Source: AG25 sp035604455
GTDB taxonomy: Bacteria; Gemmatimonadota; Gemmatimonadetes; Gemmatimonadales; GWC2-71-9
NCBI GenBank assembly: GCA_035604455.1
Contig: DATNIM010000042.1
Location: 1-64,000 of the forward strand
Reading direction: 5' to 3'
DNA length: 64,000 nt
The notes under the pieces are model-generated. The model did no database searches. It was not told where the DNA came from and saw nothing but the letters and a program-made list of their open reading frames with translations. A program made the position numbers and the translations under genes. Positions 6,900 through 16,381 of this stretch are shown in pieces. Numbering within the stretch: the first letter of the stretch is position 1; each line of letters begins with the position of its first letter.

Positions 6900-7958
6900 A
6901 TGGAGGCCCTCAGTCTGGACGAACTCCTCAGCGGCCTCAAGCACGGCGCGCCCCGGCCGGTCTACTATCTCCATGGCAACGAAGATGTGTTGAAGGACGA
7001 GGCGATCCGGGCACTCCTTGATCGCACCGTCCCGCCCGACGCCCGCGCGTTCAATGTCGATCACCGACACGCCGTCGAGCTCGACCCCGAAGCGTTGGAC
7101 ACGCTCGTCAACACTCCTCCGATGCTCGCCCTGCACCGTGCGGTGGTGCTACGTGGCGTGGACGAGGTGAGACGGGGGAGCGCCCTGCACAAGGCACTCC
7201 TCCAGTACCTCGCCGCCCCAAACCCCACGACGCTCTTGATCCTCGTCCAGAGCTCGGGAGAACCCGCGGATGCCGACTTGGCGCGGCATGCGGTGAGCGT
7301 CACCATCGAGGCGTTACCCGCAAACCGCGTCCCCCGCTGGCTCGCTCACCGGGCGGCGGCGCTCGGCGTCGCCCTCGACCCCCAGGCCCAACAGCTTCTG
7401 CTCGACGTCACCGGCTCTGACCTTCAGCGGTTGGCGAGCGAGCTGGAGAAGCTGGCCGGGCTCGCCGTAGGGCGGGCGGTGACGGTGGCCGACGTGACGG
7501 CGACAGTCGGCGTCCGCCGCGGCGAGACGATGAAGGATCTGGTCACCGCAGCACTCGGGCGCGATATCCCGGTGGCCGTGCAACTCGTTGAGCCCGTGCT
7601 GAGACAGTCCGGCACAACGGGGGTGCGGATCGTGAACCTGCTCGGGACCGCTCTCGTCGGCACGGCGCTGGCGCGGGCCGAGCTCGACCGCGGCCTCCCA
7701 CCCGCCCGGCTCGTCTCCGTCCTCATCGGTCACATGCGCCAGGCACGGATGTTCGGAGTCCCCCAACAGGAGGAAGCGGAGCGGTGGGCGGGGTGGGCGC
7801 TCAAGTGGTCGCCGGAAGAGCTGCGCGCCGCGTTGCGGCGCGCGTTAGCCGCGGACCAGGCGCTTAAGTCCTCGAGGGTGAGCGACGACCACGGCCTCGT
7901 CGTCGAACTCCTTCTGAGCTGGGGCGTCGTGGGCAGCGCGGTCGGGGAGGCGGCCTGA
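6900..7958 (+). CDS. holA: DNA polymerase III delta subunit
   Basis: This 352-residue clamp-loader subunit opens the beta ring (product of dnaN at 25300) for loading on primed DNA. Recognisable features are the N-terminal AAA+-like YYLHGNEDVLKDEAIRALLD near residues 22-41, the middle domain ending in LTGSDLQRLASELEKLA-type text near residues 168-190, and the C-terminal collar region RIVNLLGTAL ... ARMFGVP. As usual for delta, no functional Walker A is present. It starts a run of genes to mutS. Confidence 0.9.
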   Translation: MEALSLDELLSGLKHGAPRPVYYLHGNEDVLKDEAIRALLDRTVPPDARAFNVDHRHAVELDPEALDTLVNTPPMLALHRAVVLRGVDEVRRGSALHKALLQYLAAPNPTTLLILVQSSGEPADADLARHAVSVTIEALPANRVPRWLAHRAAALGVALDPQAQQLLLDVTGSDLQRLASELEKLAGLAVGRAVTVADVTATVGVRRGETMKDLVTAALGRDIPVAVQLVEPVLRQSGTTGVRIVNLLGTALVGTALARAELDRGLPPARLVSVLIGHMRQARMFGVPQQEEAERWAGWALKWSPEELRAALRRALAADQALKSSRVSDDHGLVVELLLSWGVVGSAVGEAA

Positions 7959-7975
7959 TCGCGGGCCGCGGGGTA

Positions 7976-8824
7976 GTGGCGCTCGCGATCGTCGCGGCGA
8001 TCGTCGGACCGGCTCGCGAGGTTCGGGCCCAGGCGACCCCGGACTCCGTGCGACGGCTCGCACTGAGCCTCGGGCAAACGCGCCCCGACTCGGCGCGCGC
8101 GCTCGTGCGTGGGCTCTTGGCCAGCGTGCCCGCCCACGACTCGCTCTATCCCGGCATCCTCCTGACGGCCGGCCGACTGGCGTCCGATGCCCCAAGTGTC
8201 GCCACGTATCTGCAGCGGATTGTGATCGAATACGGCCGCTCGGTGTGGGCGGACTCGGCGCTCTTGTTGTTGACGCAACTGTACTTCGCCCAAGGCGACC
8301 CCGCGGCGACCGCGCAAGCGGCCGAGCGCATGCGGCGCGATTATCCCGATTCCCCGCTCAAGGCGCGCGCTGATTTCTGGGGCGCGCGCGGATATTTTGA
8401 CCTGAAGGACGACGCGCACGGCTGCGCCCTGATCGGTGACGCCCTGGCCGGCGCCGGCGCGGACGTCGAGTTCCAGAACCAGGTCGCCTTTTACGCCCCA
8501 CGGTGCAGCAGTCAAGCCGCGGCGCCCCCCGCTGCGGCCGCGCCGCCCCCCGGGGCCCCGGCTCCACCCGCGGCGTCGGCGACGCCGCCTGCCCCCCCCA
8601 CGAGCTATACGGTGCAGGTCCTGGCCGTGCGCAGCGCTCCGCAGGTCGACCAGGCTCTCACCCAGCTCAAGGTCATGGGCTTCAACGCTCGGGTCGTCCG
8701 CGACACTAGCGGGCTCTTCAAGGTCCGGGTCGGTCACTACGCGACCCGCGAGGAGGCACAGCGCGTCGAACGACGCCTTCGGACCCGCTTCGGCGGTCAA
8801 CCGTTCGTCGTCGAGGAGCCGTGA
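7976..8824 (+). CDS. secreted TPR-like protein with C-terminal SPOR domain
   Basis: The 282-residue protein starts with a signal peptide (ALAIVAAIVGPAREVRAQA), followed by helical repeats resembling CpoB/YbgF TPRs (residues 25-155), a Pro/Ala linker (PPAAAAPPPGAPAPPA) and a SPOR domain (SYTVQVLAVRS to FGGQPFVV, residues 205-280). SPOR domains bind glycan strands lacking stem peptides at division septa. It starts with GTG only 17 bases after holA, and its TGA overlaps the mutS GTG. A role in envelope or division is inferred from the domain; partners are unknown. Confidence 0.85.
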   Translation: MALAIVAAIVGPAREVRAQATPDSVRRLALSLGQTRPDSARALVRGLLASVPAHDSLYPGILLTAGRLASDAPSVATYLQRIVIEYGRSVWADSALLLLTQLYFAQGDPAATAQAAERMRRDYPDSPLKARADFWGARGYFDLKDDAHGCALIGDALAGAGADVEFQNQVAFYAPRCSSQAAAPPAAAAPPPGAPAPPAASATPPAPPTSYTVQVLAVRSAPQVDQALTQLKVMGFNARVVRDTSGLFKVRVGHYATREEAQRVERRLRTRFGGQPFVVEEP

Positions 8825-11406
8825 CCGCGCGCCTCGAGACTCGCACGCCGTTGATGCAGCAGTACCACGACATCAAGGCCCGCCACCCAGCGGCTATCCT
8901 GCTGTTCCGGATGGGCGACTTCTACGAGATGTTCGAAGAAGACGCCCGCCTCGCGTCGCGGGAGCTCGGCCTGACCCTCACAGCCCGCAACAACGGCGGC
9001 GCGGCCACCGTGCCCCTCGCCGGGGTGCCGGTCAAGGCGGCGAACGAATACGTGCGCCGTCTGCTCGCCAAGGGGCACCGCGTGGCGATCTGCGAACAGG
9101 TCGAGGATCCCCGGTTGGCCAAGGGCCTCGTGCGACGCGAAGTGGTGGAGACGGTGACGCCCGGGACCGTGCTGGCGGAGGAATGGCTCGAGCGGGGCCG
9201 AAACAACTACGTCTTGGCCTGCGACTCGCAGGGACCGGAGGCGGGCGTGGCCGCCCTCGACGTTTCGACGGGCGAGCTCTTTCTCGAAACCGTCCCGGTC
9301 GAGGACCTCCCGAGCGTCCTCGCCCGCTACGAACCAGCGGAGATTCTCTTTCCCATTGGCGCGGTCCCGCCCACCGACCTGGCCGCGAGGACGGCCCGCG
9401 ACCCCGCGGACTTTGACGCACAACTCGCGCGCGAAGAGCTGTGCCGGACCTTCGGCCTGGCGTCGCTCGACGGCTTAGGAATCGAATCTCGAGACCGCCC
9501 TGCCGTGGGCGCGGCGAACGCGCTCCTCCGATACGCCCGGGAGCTGAAGCCGGGGGGCATCCCTCACCTCACGCGCCCGGTGCTCGTAAGAGCAGGCGAC
9601 GTGATGCCGTTGGACGAGATGACGCGCCGCAATCTGGAGCTGGTCGAGCCGCTGCGCCCGGGCCCGGGAGCGGTGACGCTCCTCTCGGTGCTCGACCGGA
9701 CACTGACCCCGATGGGCGCGCGCTTGCTGCGGCGCACGCTCCTGACACCGCTCGTCGACCCGGCCGCCATCAACGCGCGGCTCGACGCAGTGGAGGTGTT
9801 CGTGGCCGACGCCCGAGGCCGGGATCGCTTGCGAGGGCTCCTCGACGGCGTCCGGGACCTGGAGCGCCTCGGCGGGCGGGCGGCCCTCGGGCGGGCGACG
9901 CCGCGTGAGCTCGGCGCGCTCCGCGATTCCTTCATTCGGCTCCCCGACATAGCCGGCGCGCTCGCCGCGCTGAACGACCGTCCCGCGCTGCTCAAGCGCG
10001 CGGCTGCGCGGCTCGACTTGCTCGGCGACTTGGCGAGTGAGCTGAGCCGCGCCTTGGTGGAGCGTCCACCTGCCCAGCCAGGGGACGGCGACGCCGTCCG
10101 CACGGGCTACGACGGGGACCTTGACCGCCTGAAGGAGGCTCGCAACGAGGGCAAGGACTACATCGCTCGCTTACAGGGCGTCGAGCGCGAGCGCACCGGA
10201 ATCGCGTCCCTCAAGGTCGGATTCAACAAGGTCTTCGGGTACTACTTGGAAGTGACGCGGCCGCATGTGAGTCGCGTGCCACCCGAATATGAGCGCCGCC
10301 AGACGGTGTCGGGCGCGGAGCGCTTTGTCACCGAGGACCTGAAGGCCGCGGAGGCCAAGGTGCTCGGGGCCGAAGATCAGATCGCGACGCACGAGGCGGC
10401 GGTGCTCGCCGAGCTCCAACGCCAGGTTGCCGGAGCCAGCGCGCGGGTGCAGGCGTCGGCCGGCGTGATCGCCGATCTCGATCTCTGGACGGCGCTCGCC
10501 GAGCTCGCCCACCACGAGGGGTATGTGCGCCCGAGCGTCGACGGCAGCGCCGCGATCGAACTCGAGGGGAGTCGCCACCCGGTCGTCGAGCGGACGATGC
10601 CGCGCGAAACCTTTATTCCAAACGACGTCACCCTGAACGAACGCGGTCGAGTGATCCTCCTAACCGGCCCGAACATGGCGGGTAAGTCGACCCTCCTCCG
10701 CCAGGTTGGCCTGTGTGTGCTGCTCGCGCAGATCGGGGCCTTCGTCCCGGCCCGACGGGCGCGCGTGGGGGTGGTGGACCGGCTGTTCACGCGCGTCGGC
10801 GCCTCGGACAACCTCGCGCGGGGCCAGTCGACATTCATGGTCGAAATGAGCGAGACGAGCGCCATCCTGCACGGCGCGAGCGCGCGCAGCCTCGTGCTGC
10901 TGGACGAAATCGGCCGCGGCACCGCGACCTACGACGGGGTCGCGATCGCGTGGGCGGTCACCGAGTTTCTGCACACCGTGATCGGATGCAAGACGATCTT
11001 CGCCACCCACTACCACGAACTGACCCAGCTGACGGAGGAGCTCGCCCACGTTCGCAACTTCAACGTGGCCGTCCGCGAAACGGGGGACGAGATCGTGTTC
11101 CTCCACCGTCTCGATCCGGGCGCCGCAGACCGCTCCTACGGGATCCACGTCGGCAGGCTCGCCGGGCTCCCGGCCCCGGTCGTCGCGCGCGCGGCTCAGG
11201 TCCTGGGCCTACTTGAAGCGGGCCATCACGTGGCGCGGTTGCCCACGCCCACGCCGCCCGACGCGGCGCAACTGGCGTTGTTCACGCCGCCGGAAGAACA
11301 TCCACTCCTCGCCGAACTCGCCCGGCTCGATCTCGACGCGCTGTCCCCCCTCGAGGCGCTGAACCGCCTCGCGGCCTGGAAACGACAGCTCGGAGCGCAC
11401 GCGTGA
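8821..11406 (+). CDS. mutS: DNA mismatch repair protein MutS
   Basis: This 861-residue mismatch sensor/ATPase of the MutS1 type has the N-terminal mismatch-binding FYEMF (Phe-x-Glu, within GDFYEMFEEDA near residues 33-43), the lever/clamp domains in the middle, and the ATPase: Walker A GPNMAGKST about residue 618, then ASDNLARGQSTFMVEM, Walker B LVLLDEIGRGT and ATHYHELT. A GTG start overlaps the SPOR gene stop by four bases. The C-terminal tail resembles the MutS tetramerisation region (EEHPLLAELARLDLDALSPLEALNRLAAWK). No mutL is in the window. Confidence 0.98.
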   Translation: MTARLETRTPLMQQYHDIKARHPAAILLFRMGDFYEMFEEDARLASRELGLTLTARNNGGAATVPLAGVPVKAANEYVRRLLAKGHRVAICEQVEDPRLAKGLVRREVVETVTPGTVLAEEWLERGRNNYVLACDSQGPEAGVAALDVSTGELFLETVPVEDLPSVLARYEPAEILFPIGAVPPTDLAARTARDPADFDAQLAREELCRTFGLASLDGLGIESRDRPAVGAANALLRYARELKPGGIPHLTRPVLVRAGDVMPLDEMTRRNLELVEPLRPGPGAVTLLSVLDRTLTPMGARLLRRTLLTPLVDPAAINARLDAVEVFVADARGRDRLRGLLDGVRDLERLGGRAALGRATPRELGALRDSFIRLPDIAGALAALNDRPALLKRAAARLDLLGDLASELSRALVERPPAQPGDGDAVRTGYDGDLDRLKEARNEGKDYIARLQGVERERTGIASLKVGFNKVFGYYLEVTRPHVSRVPPEYERRQTVSGAERFVTEDLKAAEAKVLGAEDQIATHEAAVLAELQRQVAGASARVQASAGVIADLDLWTALAELAHHEGYVRPSVDGSAAIELEGSRHPVVERTMPRETFIPNDVTLNERGRVILLTGPNMAGKSTLLRQVGLCVLLAQIGAFVPARRARVGVVDRLFTRVGASDNLARGQSTFMVEMSETSAILHGASARSLVLLDEIGRGTATYDGVAIAWAVTEFLHTVIGCKTIFATHYHELTQLTEELAHVRNFNVAVRETGDEIVFLHRLDPGAADRSYGIHVGRLAGLPAPVVARAAQVLGLLEAGHHVARLPTPTPPDAAQLALFTPPEEHPLLAELARLDLDALSPLEALNRLAAWKRQLGAHA

Positions 11407-11834
11407 CGACGCACCGACCCGCCCGAGCGACCGCGGTCGTCCTCGGCCTGCTGGCGTGCGGGAAAGCCCCGCCCTCCGTGGAGGTCGCCCGGGCCCCCAC
11501 CCCCGACCAGGAGCCGCCGGTGCCGCTCAACGCCGACTCCCCAATCCAGTATCCGCCCCGGCTCTTCGACGCGCGCGTCGAGGGGGACGTGGTGCTCCGG
11601 CTCTACACCGACTCGAGCGGCCGGCTCCTCCCTGAGTCCTCGCGGGTGGCCGAGTCGAGCGGGGTTCGCGCGCTCGATTCGGCCGCGTTGGCGGGCTCGT
11701 CGCGCCTGCGCTTCGCCCCGGCGCGGCGCCGGGGAGTGCCCGTGGCGACGAGCTTTCTCGAGCCGGTCGAGTTTCGGCACACCCAAACGGCCGCGCTCCT
11801 CGGCGACTCTCAGGCGCATGCCTCCTCACACTAG
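11403..11834 (+). CDS. small lipoprotein with TonB C-terminal-like domain
   Basis: This 143-residue protein has a lipobox (LLAC, Cys19) after a short hydrophobic run and, after a Pro-rich linker, a region resembling the TonB C-terminal domain (YPPRLFDARVEGDVVLRLYTDSSG ... ALDSAALAGSSRLRFAPA split across residues 50-115). Such domains couple inner-membrane energy to outer-membrane receptors, but a lipid-anchored version without a TM helix would not be a classic TonB. It overlaps mutS by four bases and the next gene by 17, so all are translationally coupled. Confidence 0.75.
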   Translation: MTTHRPARATAVVLGLLACGKAPPSVEVARAPTPDQEPPVPLNADSPIQYPPRLFDARVEGDVVLRLYTDSSGRLLPESSRVAESSGVRALDSAALAGSSRLRFAPARRRGVPVATSFLEPVEFRHTQTAALLGDSQAHASSH

Positions 11835-13203
11835 ACCCTACTCGGACGTCCTCCAGACGATCGGCTGGACGCCGCTCATTCGCCTGAACAAGGTGACGCA
11901 AGGCGTCCGCGCCCCCGTTTACGCCAAGGCCGAGTTCTTTAACCCCGGCGGGTCGGTCAAGGATCGCATCGGCGTCTCCATGATCGAGACGGCGGAGCGC
12001 GCGGGACGGCTGAAGCCCGGCGGCCTCATCGTCGAGGCGACGTCCGGGAACACGGGCATCGGCCTGGCCATCGCCGCCGCGGTCAAGGGCTACCGCTGCG
12101 TCTTCACGATGCCGGACAAGATGTCGCAGGAAAAGGCGCGACTCCTGCGCGCGTTGGGCGCCGAGGTCATCATCACGCCTACCGCGGTCCCACCCGAGCA
12201 CCCCGAGCACTACATCACCAAGGCCAAGGCGATCGCCGCGGCCCACGAGAACGCGATCTTCACCGACCAGCACGACACCGCCATCAACCCCGAGACCCAC
12301 TACCGGACCACGGGCCCGGAGATCTGGGAGCAGACCGAGGGTCAGGTGACCCATTTCGTCTGCTCCCCGGGAACCGGGGGCACCGTGACCGGCGTCGGCC
12401 GCTATTTGAAGGAACAGAATCCGACCATTCGGGTTGTGGCCGGCGATCCGGCGGGCTCGATCTACCGTGCCTACGCCGCGACCCGGCGCCCCGCGGAGGG
12501 GCACCCCTACAAGGTCGAGGGCATCGGGGGGGAAAAGCCGCCCGGGGCGCTCGATTGGGATGTCGTCGACGAATGGATCACGGTGTCGGACCGCGACGCC
12601 ATGCTCATGGCGCGGCGACTGGCCCGCGAGGAGGGGCTCTTCACCGGAGGTTCGACCGGCCTCAACGTCGTGAGTGCGATCGAAACCGCGCGCCGGGCGG
12701 GCGACAAGGCCTTCGTGGTCACGGTGCTCGCCGATACAGGTGAGCGATACCTCTCCAAGGTGTACAACGAAGAGTGGCTCCGCGAAAACGAGATGCTCGA
12801 GCCCGAGCGTACCACGGTGGGCCGGCTCGTCGCCGCCAAGGAGGCGGCGAGCGCCCCGGCGCTCGTGCACATCGCGCCCGAGGCGACCGCGCGGCAGGCC
12901 CTGAACCTCATGGGCACCTACAACGTGTCGCAGCTCCCCGTCCTCGACGCAGGAGAGAGCGTGGGGGCGGTCTCTGAGCCTTCCCTCATGGCGCAGGCAT
13001 TGGAGCATCCCGCGACGCTTGACCGCGCGGTGGCGGAGCTCATGGACGCCCCCTTCCCAGTGGTCGACGCCGAGGCGGCCCTGGCGCGCCTCACGACCTT
13101 GCTCTCGCGCGAGACCCCGGCGGTGCTGGTGCGGCGGGACGGACGGATCGCCGGGATCGTGACGCGCTACGACGTGCTCCACCAGTTGGCCGGCATCCGC
13201 TGA
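11818..13203 (+). CDS. cystathionine beta-synthase (PLP domain plus CBS pair)
   Basis: The 461-residue protein has a PLP fold-type II domain (residues 1-325) with the Schiff-base Lys in FNPGGSVKDR, the substrate loop EATSGNTGIGLA, the phosphate-binding SPGTGGTVTG and the C-terminal TGGSTG. Two CBS motifs follow (residues 335-460). This architecture is that of cystathionine beta-synthase, which condenses serine or O-acetylserine with homocysteine; the catalytic domain is close to cysteine synthase, and the CBS pair normally binds adenosyl ligands. It is coupled to ddl downstream by a 1-base stop/start overlap. Confidence 0.92.
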   Translation: MPPHTRPYSDVLQTIGWTPLIRLNKVTQGVRAPVYAKAEFFNPGGSVKDRIGVSMIETAERAGRLKPGGLIVEATSGNTGIGLAIAAAVKGYRCVFTMPDKMSQEKARLLRALGAEVIITPTAVPPEHPEHYITKAKAIAAAHENAIFTDQHDTAINPETHYRTTGPEIWEQTEGQVTHFVCSPGTGGTVTGVGRYLKEQNPTIRVVAGDPAGSIYRAYAATRRPAEGHPYKVEGIGGEKPPGALDWDVVDEWITVSDRDAMLMARRLAREEGLFTGGSTGLNVVSAIETARRAGDKAFVVTVLADTGERYLSKVYNEEWLRENEMLEPERTTVGRLVAAKEAASAPALVHIAPEATARQALNLMGTYNVSQLPVLDAGESVGAVSEPSLMAQALEHPATLDRAVAELMDAPFPVVDAEAALARLTTLLSRETPAVLVRRDGRIAGIVTRYDVLHQLAGIR

Positions 13204-14225
13204 TGCGCGTCACAGTCCTCACGGGCGGGGCCACGCCCGAGCGGGCGATCGCGCTCGCCGGCGCCGCCGAAATCGTCGCCGCGCTGCGGGGTCGGGGCCA
13301 CACCGTCCACGTCGTCGATACAACACAGGGCTTGGTCGCTGACACGGCTGAGACCGGCTTGCTCGCCACCCCCATGGGCTCTGCGCCCGCGCCGGTCGAG
13401 GATCTGGCGGCGCGCGAGAGGGCCTTTCTCTCCGACCGGCTGGCCAGCCTCCCGGCGGTGCGCGAGGCCGACGTGCTCTTCCTCTCGGTACACGGCGGGC
13501 TGGGGGAGGGGGGAACGCTGCAGGCGCTCCTCGACGTCGTGGGGGTTCCGTATACGGGAAGCAGCCCCTTGGGCAGCGCGCTCGCGATGGATAAAGACCT
13601 GGCGAAGCGGCTGTTCCGGGCGGCGGGCGTGCCCGTGCCGGCGTGGTTTCTGGCGCCCGTGGCGCCGGGGGACGTGACGACCGCCCTGGGGTGGCCGGCC
13701 ATCGTGAAGCCGGTGCGCGGCGGCTCGACCGTCGGGCTCTCCCTCGTCTCGGGCGCCCGGGCCCTGGAGGAGGCGGTCGCGCTGGCCCGGCGCTATGACC
13801 CAGACGTCATGGTCGAACAATTCATTCCCGGGCGCGAGCTCACCGTGGGCGTCTTGGGCGACGTCCCGCTCCCGGTGGGCGAGATCATTCCGCGGCACGA
13901 GTTGTTCGACTACGAGTGCAAGTACACGCCGGGCATGTCGGAGGAAGTCTTCCCGGCGCGCCTCGACACTGCGCTCGCGCGCCAACTGCAAGAGCTCGCA
14001 CTCGCCGCGCATCGCGCCCTCAAGCTCGGCAGCTACTCGCGGGTTGACTTCCGTTTGAGCCCAGACGGGGACATCTTTTGCTTGGAGGCCAATACGCTCC
14101 CCGGGATGACGCGCCTCAGCCTCCTGCCCCAGGCCGCCCGCGCGGCGGGCATCGAGTTTCCGGAGCTCTGCGAGCGCATTTCTCGGCTCGCGCGAAACCC
14201 CGGACGGGACGGCGCGAAGGGGTGA
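13203..14225 (+). CDS. ddl: D-alanine--D-alanine ligase
   Basis: This cytoplasmic ATP-grasp ligase makes the D-Ala-D-Ala dipeptide for peptidoglycan precursors. The 340-residue protein has the N-terminal SVHGGLGEGGTLQALLD loop (family: HGxxGEDG), the ATP-grasp KPVRGGSTVGLS, VEQFIPGRELTVGV, the metal-binding triad region DFRL ... CLEANTLPGMTRLSLLPQAA. The family's EDG is EGG here. An insertion at residues 45-65 (TGLLATPMGSAPAPVED) is unusual but does not break the fold motifs. It overlaps the CBS gene stop by one base. Confidence 0.93.
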   Translation: MRVTVLTGGATPERAIALAGAAEIVAALRGRGHTVHVVDTTQGLVADTAETGLLATPMGSAPAPVEDLAARERAFLSDRLASLPAVREADVLFLSVHGGLGEGGTLQALLDVVGVPYTGSSPLGSALAMDKDLAKRLFRAAGVPVPAWFLAPVAPGDVTTALGWPAIVKPVRGGSTVGLSLVSGARALEEAVALARRYDPDVMVEQFIPGRELTVGVLGDVPLPVGEIIPRHELFDYECKYTPGMSEEVFPARLDTALARQLQELALAAHRALKLGSYSRVDFRLSPDGDIFCLEANTLPGMTRLSLLPQAARAAGIEFPELCERISRLARNPGRDGAKG

Positions 14226-14232
14226 CCGGCTG

Positions 14233-15063
14233 ATGGATCCGCAGCGAGTGTTCGGGACGACGCCGTGGGTGCGGCGGCTGATGGTCGCCTGCCTCCTCGT
14301 GTTCCTCTGCCAGAAGACGGTGCTCGTCGATCCGCGCTTCCAGGCGCTGTTCGGGTTCCAGCCCTCCTACGCGATCGCCCGTCCGTGGACCTTCGTCACC
14401 TACATGTTCCTCCACGCGGGGCTCCTCCACCTCGCGTTCAACCTCCTGGCGCTCTTCATGTTCGGCCCGCCCGTGGAAGAACGGATGGGGGGCCGGGCGT
14501 TCCTCTTTTATTACCTGCTCTGCGGCCTGGGCGGCGCCGTGGCGTCGTTCGGGCTCGAGCAGCTTCGTCCGGTAGGCCTGGTGATCGGCGCCTCGGCGGC
14601 CGTGTACGGCGTGCTGCTCGCGTTCGCGTGGGCCTGGCCCGACCAGCCGATTTACGTCTTCCCCTTCCCGGCACCGGTCGCGGCGAAGTGGCTGGTCACG
14701 TTCGCGGTCGCGGTGTCGCTCTTGCTCGCGGTCTTCGCGGTCTCGGACGGCGTCGCCTATCTCGCCCATCTGGGAGGCTTCGCCACGGGCTTCCTCTACC
14801 TCAGGGTGGCCGACTGGCGGATCGGCCGGGCGGAGCGGGCGGTGCGGCGGGGGTCCGAGTCGAGCGTGCTCGTGTCGTCCGCCCGGGTCGCCCGCGGGCA
14901 TGACGCGGGAGCGAAGCGCCGGAGCCCACCCGAACCGAACACGGCAACGGCTGAGGTCGACCGCGTACTTGACAAGATCTCGGCGCGCGGGATCGAGAGC
15001 CTTACGCCCGACGAGCGCAAATTCCTGAGCGAGATGAGCCGCAAGATGCGCGACCAGCACTAG
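14233..15063 (+). CDS. rhomboid-family intramembrane serine protease
   Basis: The 276-residue membrane protein has six hydrophobic segments in the first 200 residues. The catalytic Ser lies in VIGASAAVYG (near residue 120) and the catalytic His in YLAHLGGFATGF (near residue 178), with HAGLLHLAFNLLALFMFG on the earlier loop/helix, a rhomboid hallmark. The C-terminal soluble tail ends VDRVLDKISARGIESLTPDERKFL as two segments, a small helical domain often appended to rhomboids in environmental phyla. Substrates are unknown. It is seven bases behind ddl. Confidence 0.9.
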   Translation: MDPQRVFGTTPWVRRLMVACLLVFLCQKTVLVDPRFQALFGFQPSYAIARPWTFVTYMFLHAGLLHLAFNLLALFMFGPPVEERMGGRAFLFYYLLCGLGGAVASFGLEQLRPVGLVIGASAAVYGVLLAFAWAWPDQPIYVFPFPAPVAAKWLVTFAVAVSLLLAVFAVSDGVAYLAHLGGFATGFLYLRVADWRIGRAERAVRRGSESSVLVSSARVARGHDAGAKRRSPPEPNTATAEVDRVLDKISARGIESLTPDERKFLSEMSRKMRDQH

Positions 15064-15114
15064 TCGCCGCTTGTCCCGCCGGGCCGCAATTCCCAAATTG
15101 CAGGCCTTCGCTCC

Positions 15115-16059
15115 ATGCTCGTCAATCTCGTTCCCGAGTTCCTGGCCGTGCTCGCGGCGCCCGACCCCCGCGCGGCTTACCACGACTACTTCGAACGTCA
15201 CCGGCCGATTCTCGCGAGCTACTGGGCGAACTACGTCCTCGACCCCGCCTCACCACAAGCCGAGCCGGTGATCGCGGCCGCGCTCGCCGCCCAGCGGAGC
15301 GACCTGCGGCGCCTGCTCGCCGACGTCGACGTCGTCGCGCTCGCCGAAGACGCCCTGCGTCGGGCCCTCGACGTCCTCGGCGCCGATTGCCCGGTCGATC
15401 TCTACCTGCTCGTGGGCGTAGGGGCCGCGAACGCGGGAGAGCTCGTGGTTGGCGGCCGCGGGATCGCGTTCGTCTGTCTCGAGCACTTCACGGGGCGCGC
15501 GAATCCTGACACCTACGCGCTCGGCCTCGAGCCGGGGCTCTTGGCGCTGTGGATCGCACACGAGGCCGCGCACGCCGTGCGCTACACCTCGCCCACGAGC
15601 CGGGCAGACCTGTCGCGGCTCGTCGCCGCGGCGGGCGGGCGCTACGATTACTGGGAGACAGGCAGCCGCGCCACGCTGCGCGAGCTCCTCGTGAACGAGG
15701 GCGTGGCCGTGGCCGCCGCCCGAGCGGCGGCGCCGGGGTTCGAGCCGTGGCACTACTTCGGCTATACGCGGAGCCAGTACCGCCGCTGCCGCGAGCTCGA
15801 CGGCTTCTTGCGCCGCGTGGCGGCGAGCGACCTGGACGAGCGGGGGCTCGGGCTGCGCCTGCGGTTCCTGGCGGGCGGCACGCGACCGAGCGGCCGCCTC
15901 GCGCGCGGGAAGGTCCTGCCCGAGCGGTCGGGGTACTACCTCGGCCTCCGCCTCGCCGAGCCGCTCGTGACCGAGCAGGGGCTCGCGACCGCGGTGCGCG
16001 CCGCGGCGAGCGAATTCGAGGGCGCCGAGTCCCGGGCGGCGGACGTGCAGACGGCATGA
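15115..16059 (+). CDS. putative zinc metalloprotease (DUF2268-like)
   Basis: The 314-residue protein contains an HExxH metal site (AHEAAHAVRY, near residue 145) and a downstream Glu in LLVNEGVAVA (near residue 194), spacing like gluzincins, with both halves helical. The overall pattern resembles predicted Zn-dependent proteases of the DUF2268 type. There is no signal peptide, so it acts in the cytoplasm or is exported by other means. The start is uncertain because no ribosome site precedes the ATG. It overlaps the next small gene by four bases. Function is inferred only from the motif. Confidence 0.65.
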   Translation: MLVNLVPEFLAVLAAPDPRAAYHDYFERHRPILASYWANYVLDPASPQAEPVIAAALAAQRSDLRRLLADVDVVALAEDALRRALDVLGADCPVDLYLLVGVGAANAGELVVGGRGIAFVCLEHFTGRANPDTYALGLEPGLLALWIAHEAAHAVRYTSPTSRADLSRLVAAAGGRYDYWETGSRATLRELLVNEGVAVAAARAAAPGFEPWHYFGYTRSQYRRCRELDGFLRRVAASDLDERGLGLRLRFLAGGTRPSGRLARGKVLPERSGYYLGLRLAEPLVTEQGLATAVRAAASEFEGAESRAADVQTA

Positions 16060-16274
16060 GCCGTAAGACCCCCACGCCGAACGCGTCGGCCGCGGAACGC
16101 CGGTTCAACCGATCGCTCCGCGAGGTCCTAGACGACCTGGTCGCTCACACACGGGAGCTCGCGCGCCGGTCCGACACGATGTCCCCGGCGGAACTCGATT
16201 ACGCGCAGCAGCGGCTCCAGTGGCTCGCCGACGAAGTGTGGCGGGCGGCGACCGGGAACGCGCCGCTGCGCTGA
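16056..16274 (+). CDS. small hypothetical protein
   Basis: This 72-residue, mostly helical protein starts MSRKTPTPNASAAERRFN and contains a basic N-terminus and an amphipathic helix LREVLDDLVAHTRELARRSD. The ATG overlaps the TGA of the metalloprotease gene (ATGA), which supports real translation coupling. There is no signal peptide and no recognised domain. It may be an accessory to the upstream protein. Confidence 0.6.
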   Translation: MSRKTPTPNASAAERRFNRSLREVLDDLVAHTRELARRSDTMSPAELDYAQQRLQWLADEVWRAATGNAPLR

Positions 16275-16381
16275 GCCCGGGCGACGGCGACCTTGACACC
16301 GTGGGCCCGAAGCCACGAGGTTAGCACGCCCACCCCACCCGCGCCCGGAACACCGCGACGCCTGACCGAAACGAGGGGGCG

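Noticed and set aside
11527..13182. Minus-strand frame of 551 codons opposite the cystathionine beta-synthase gene
   Set aside because: Composition dominated by Arg, His and Gly; the plus-strand gene has clear PLP motifs.
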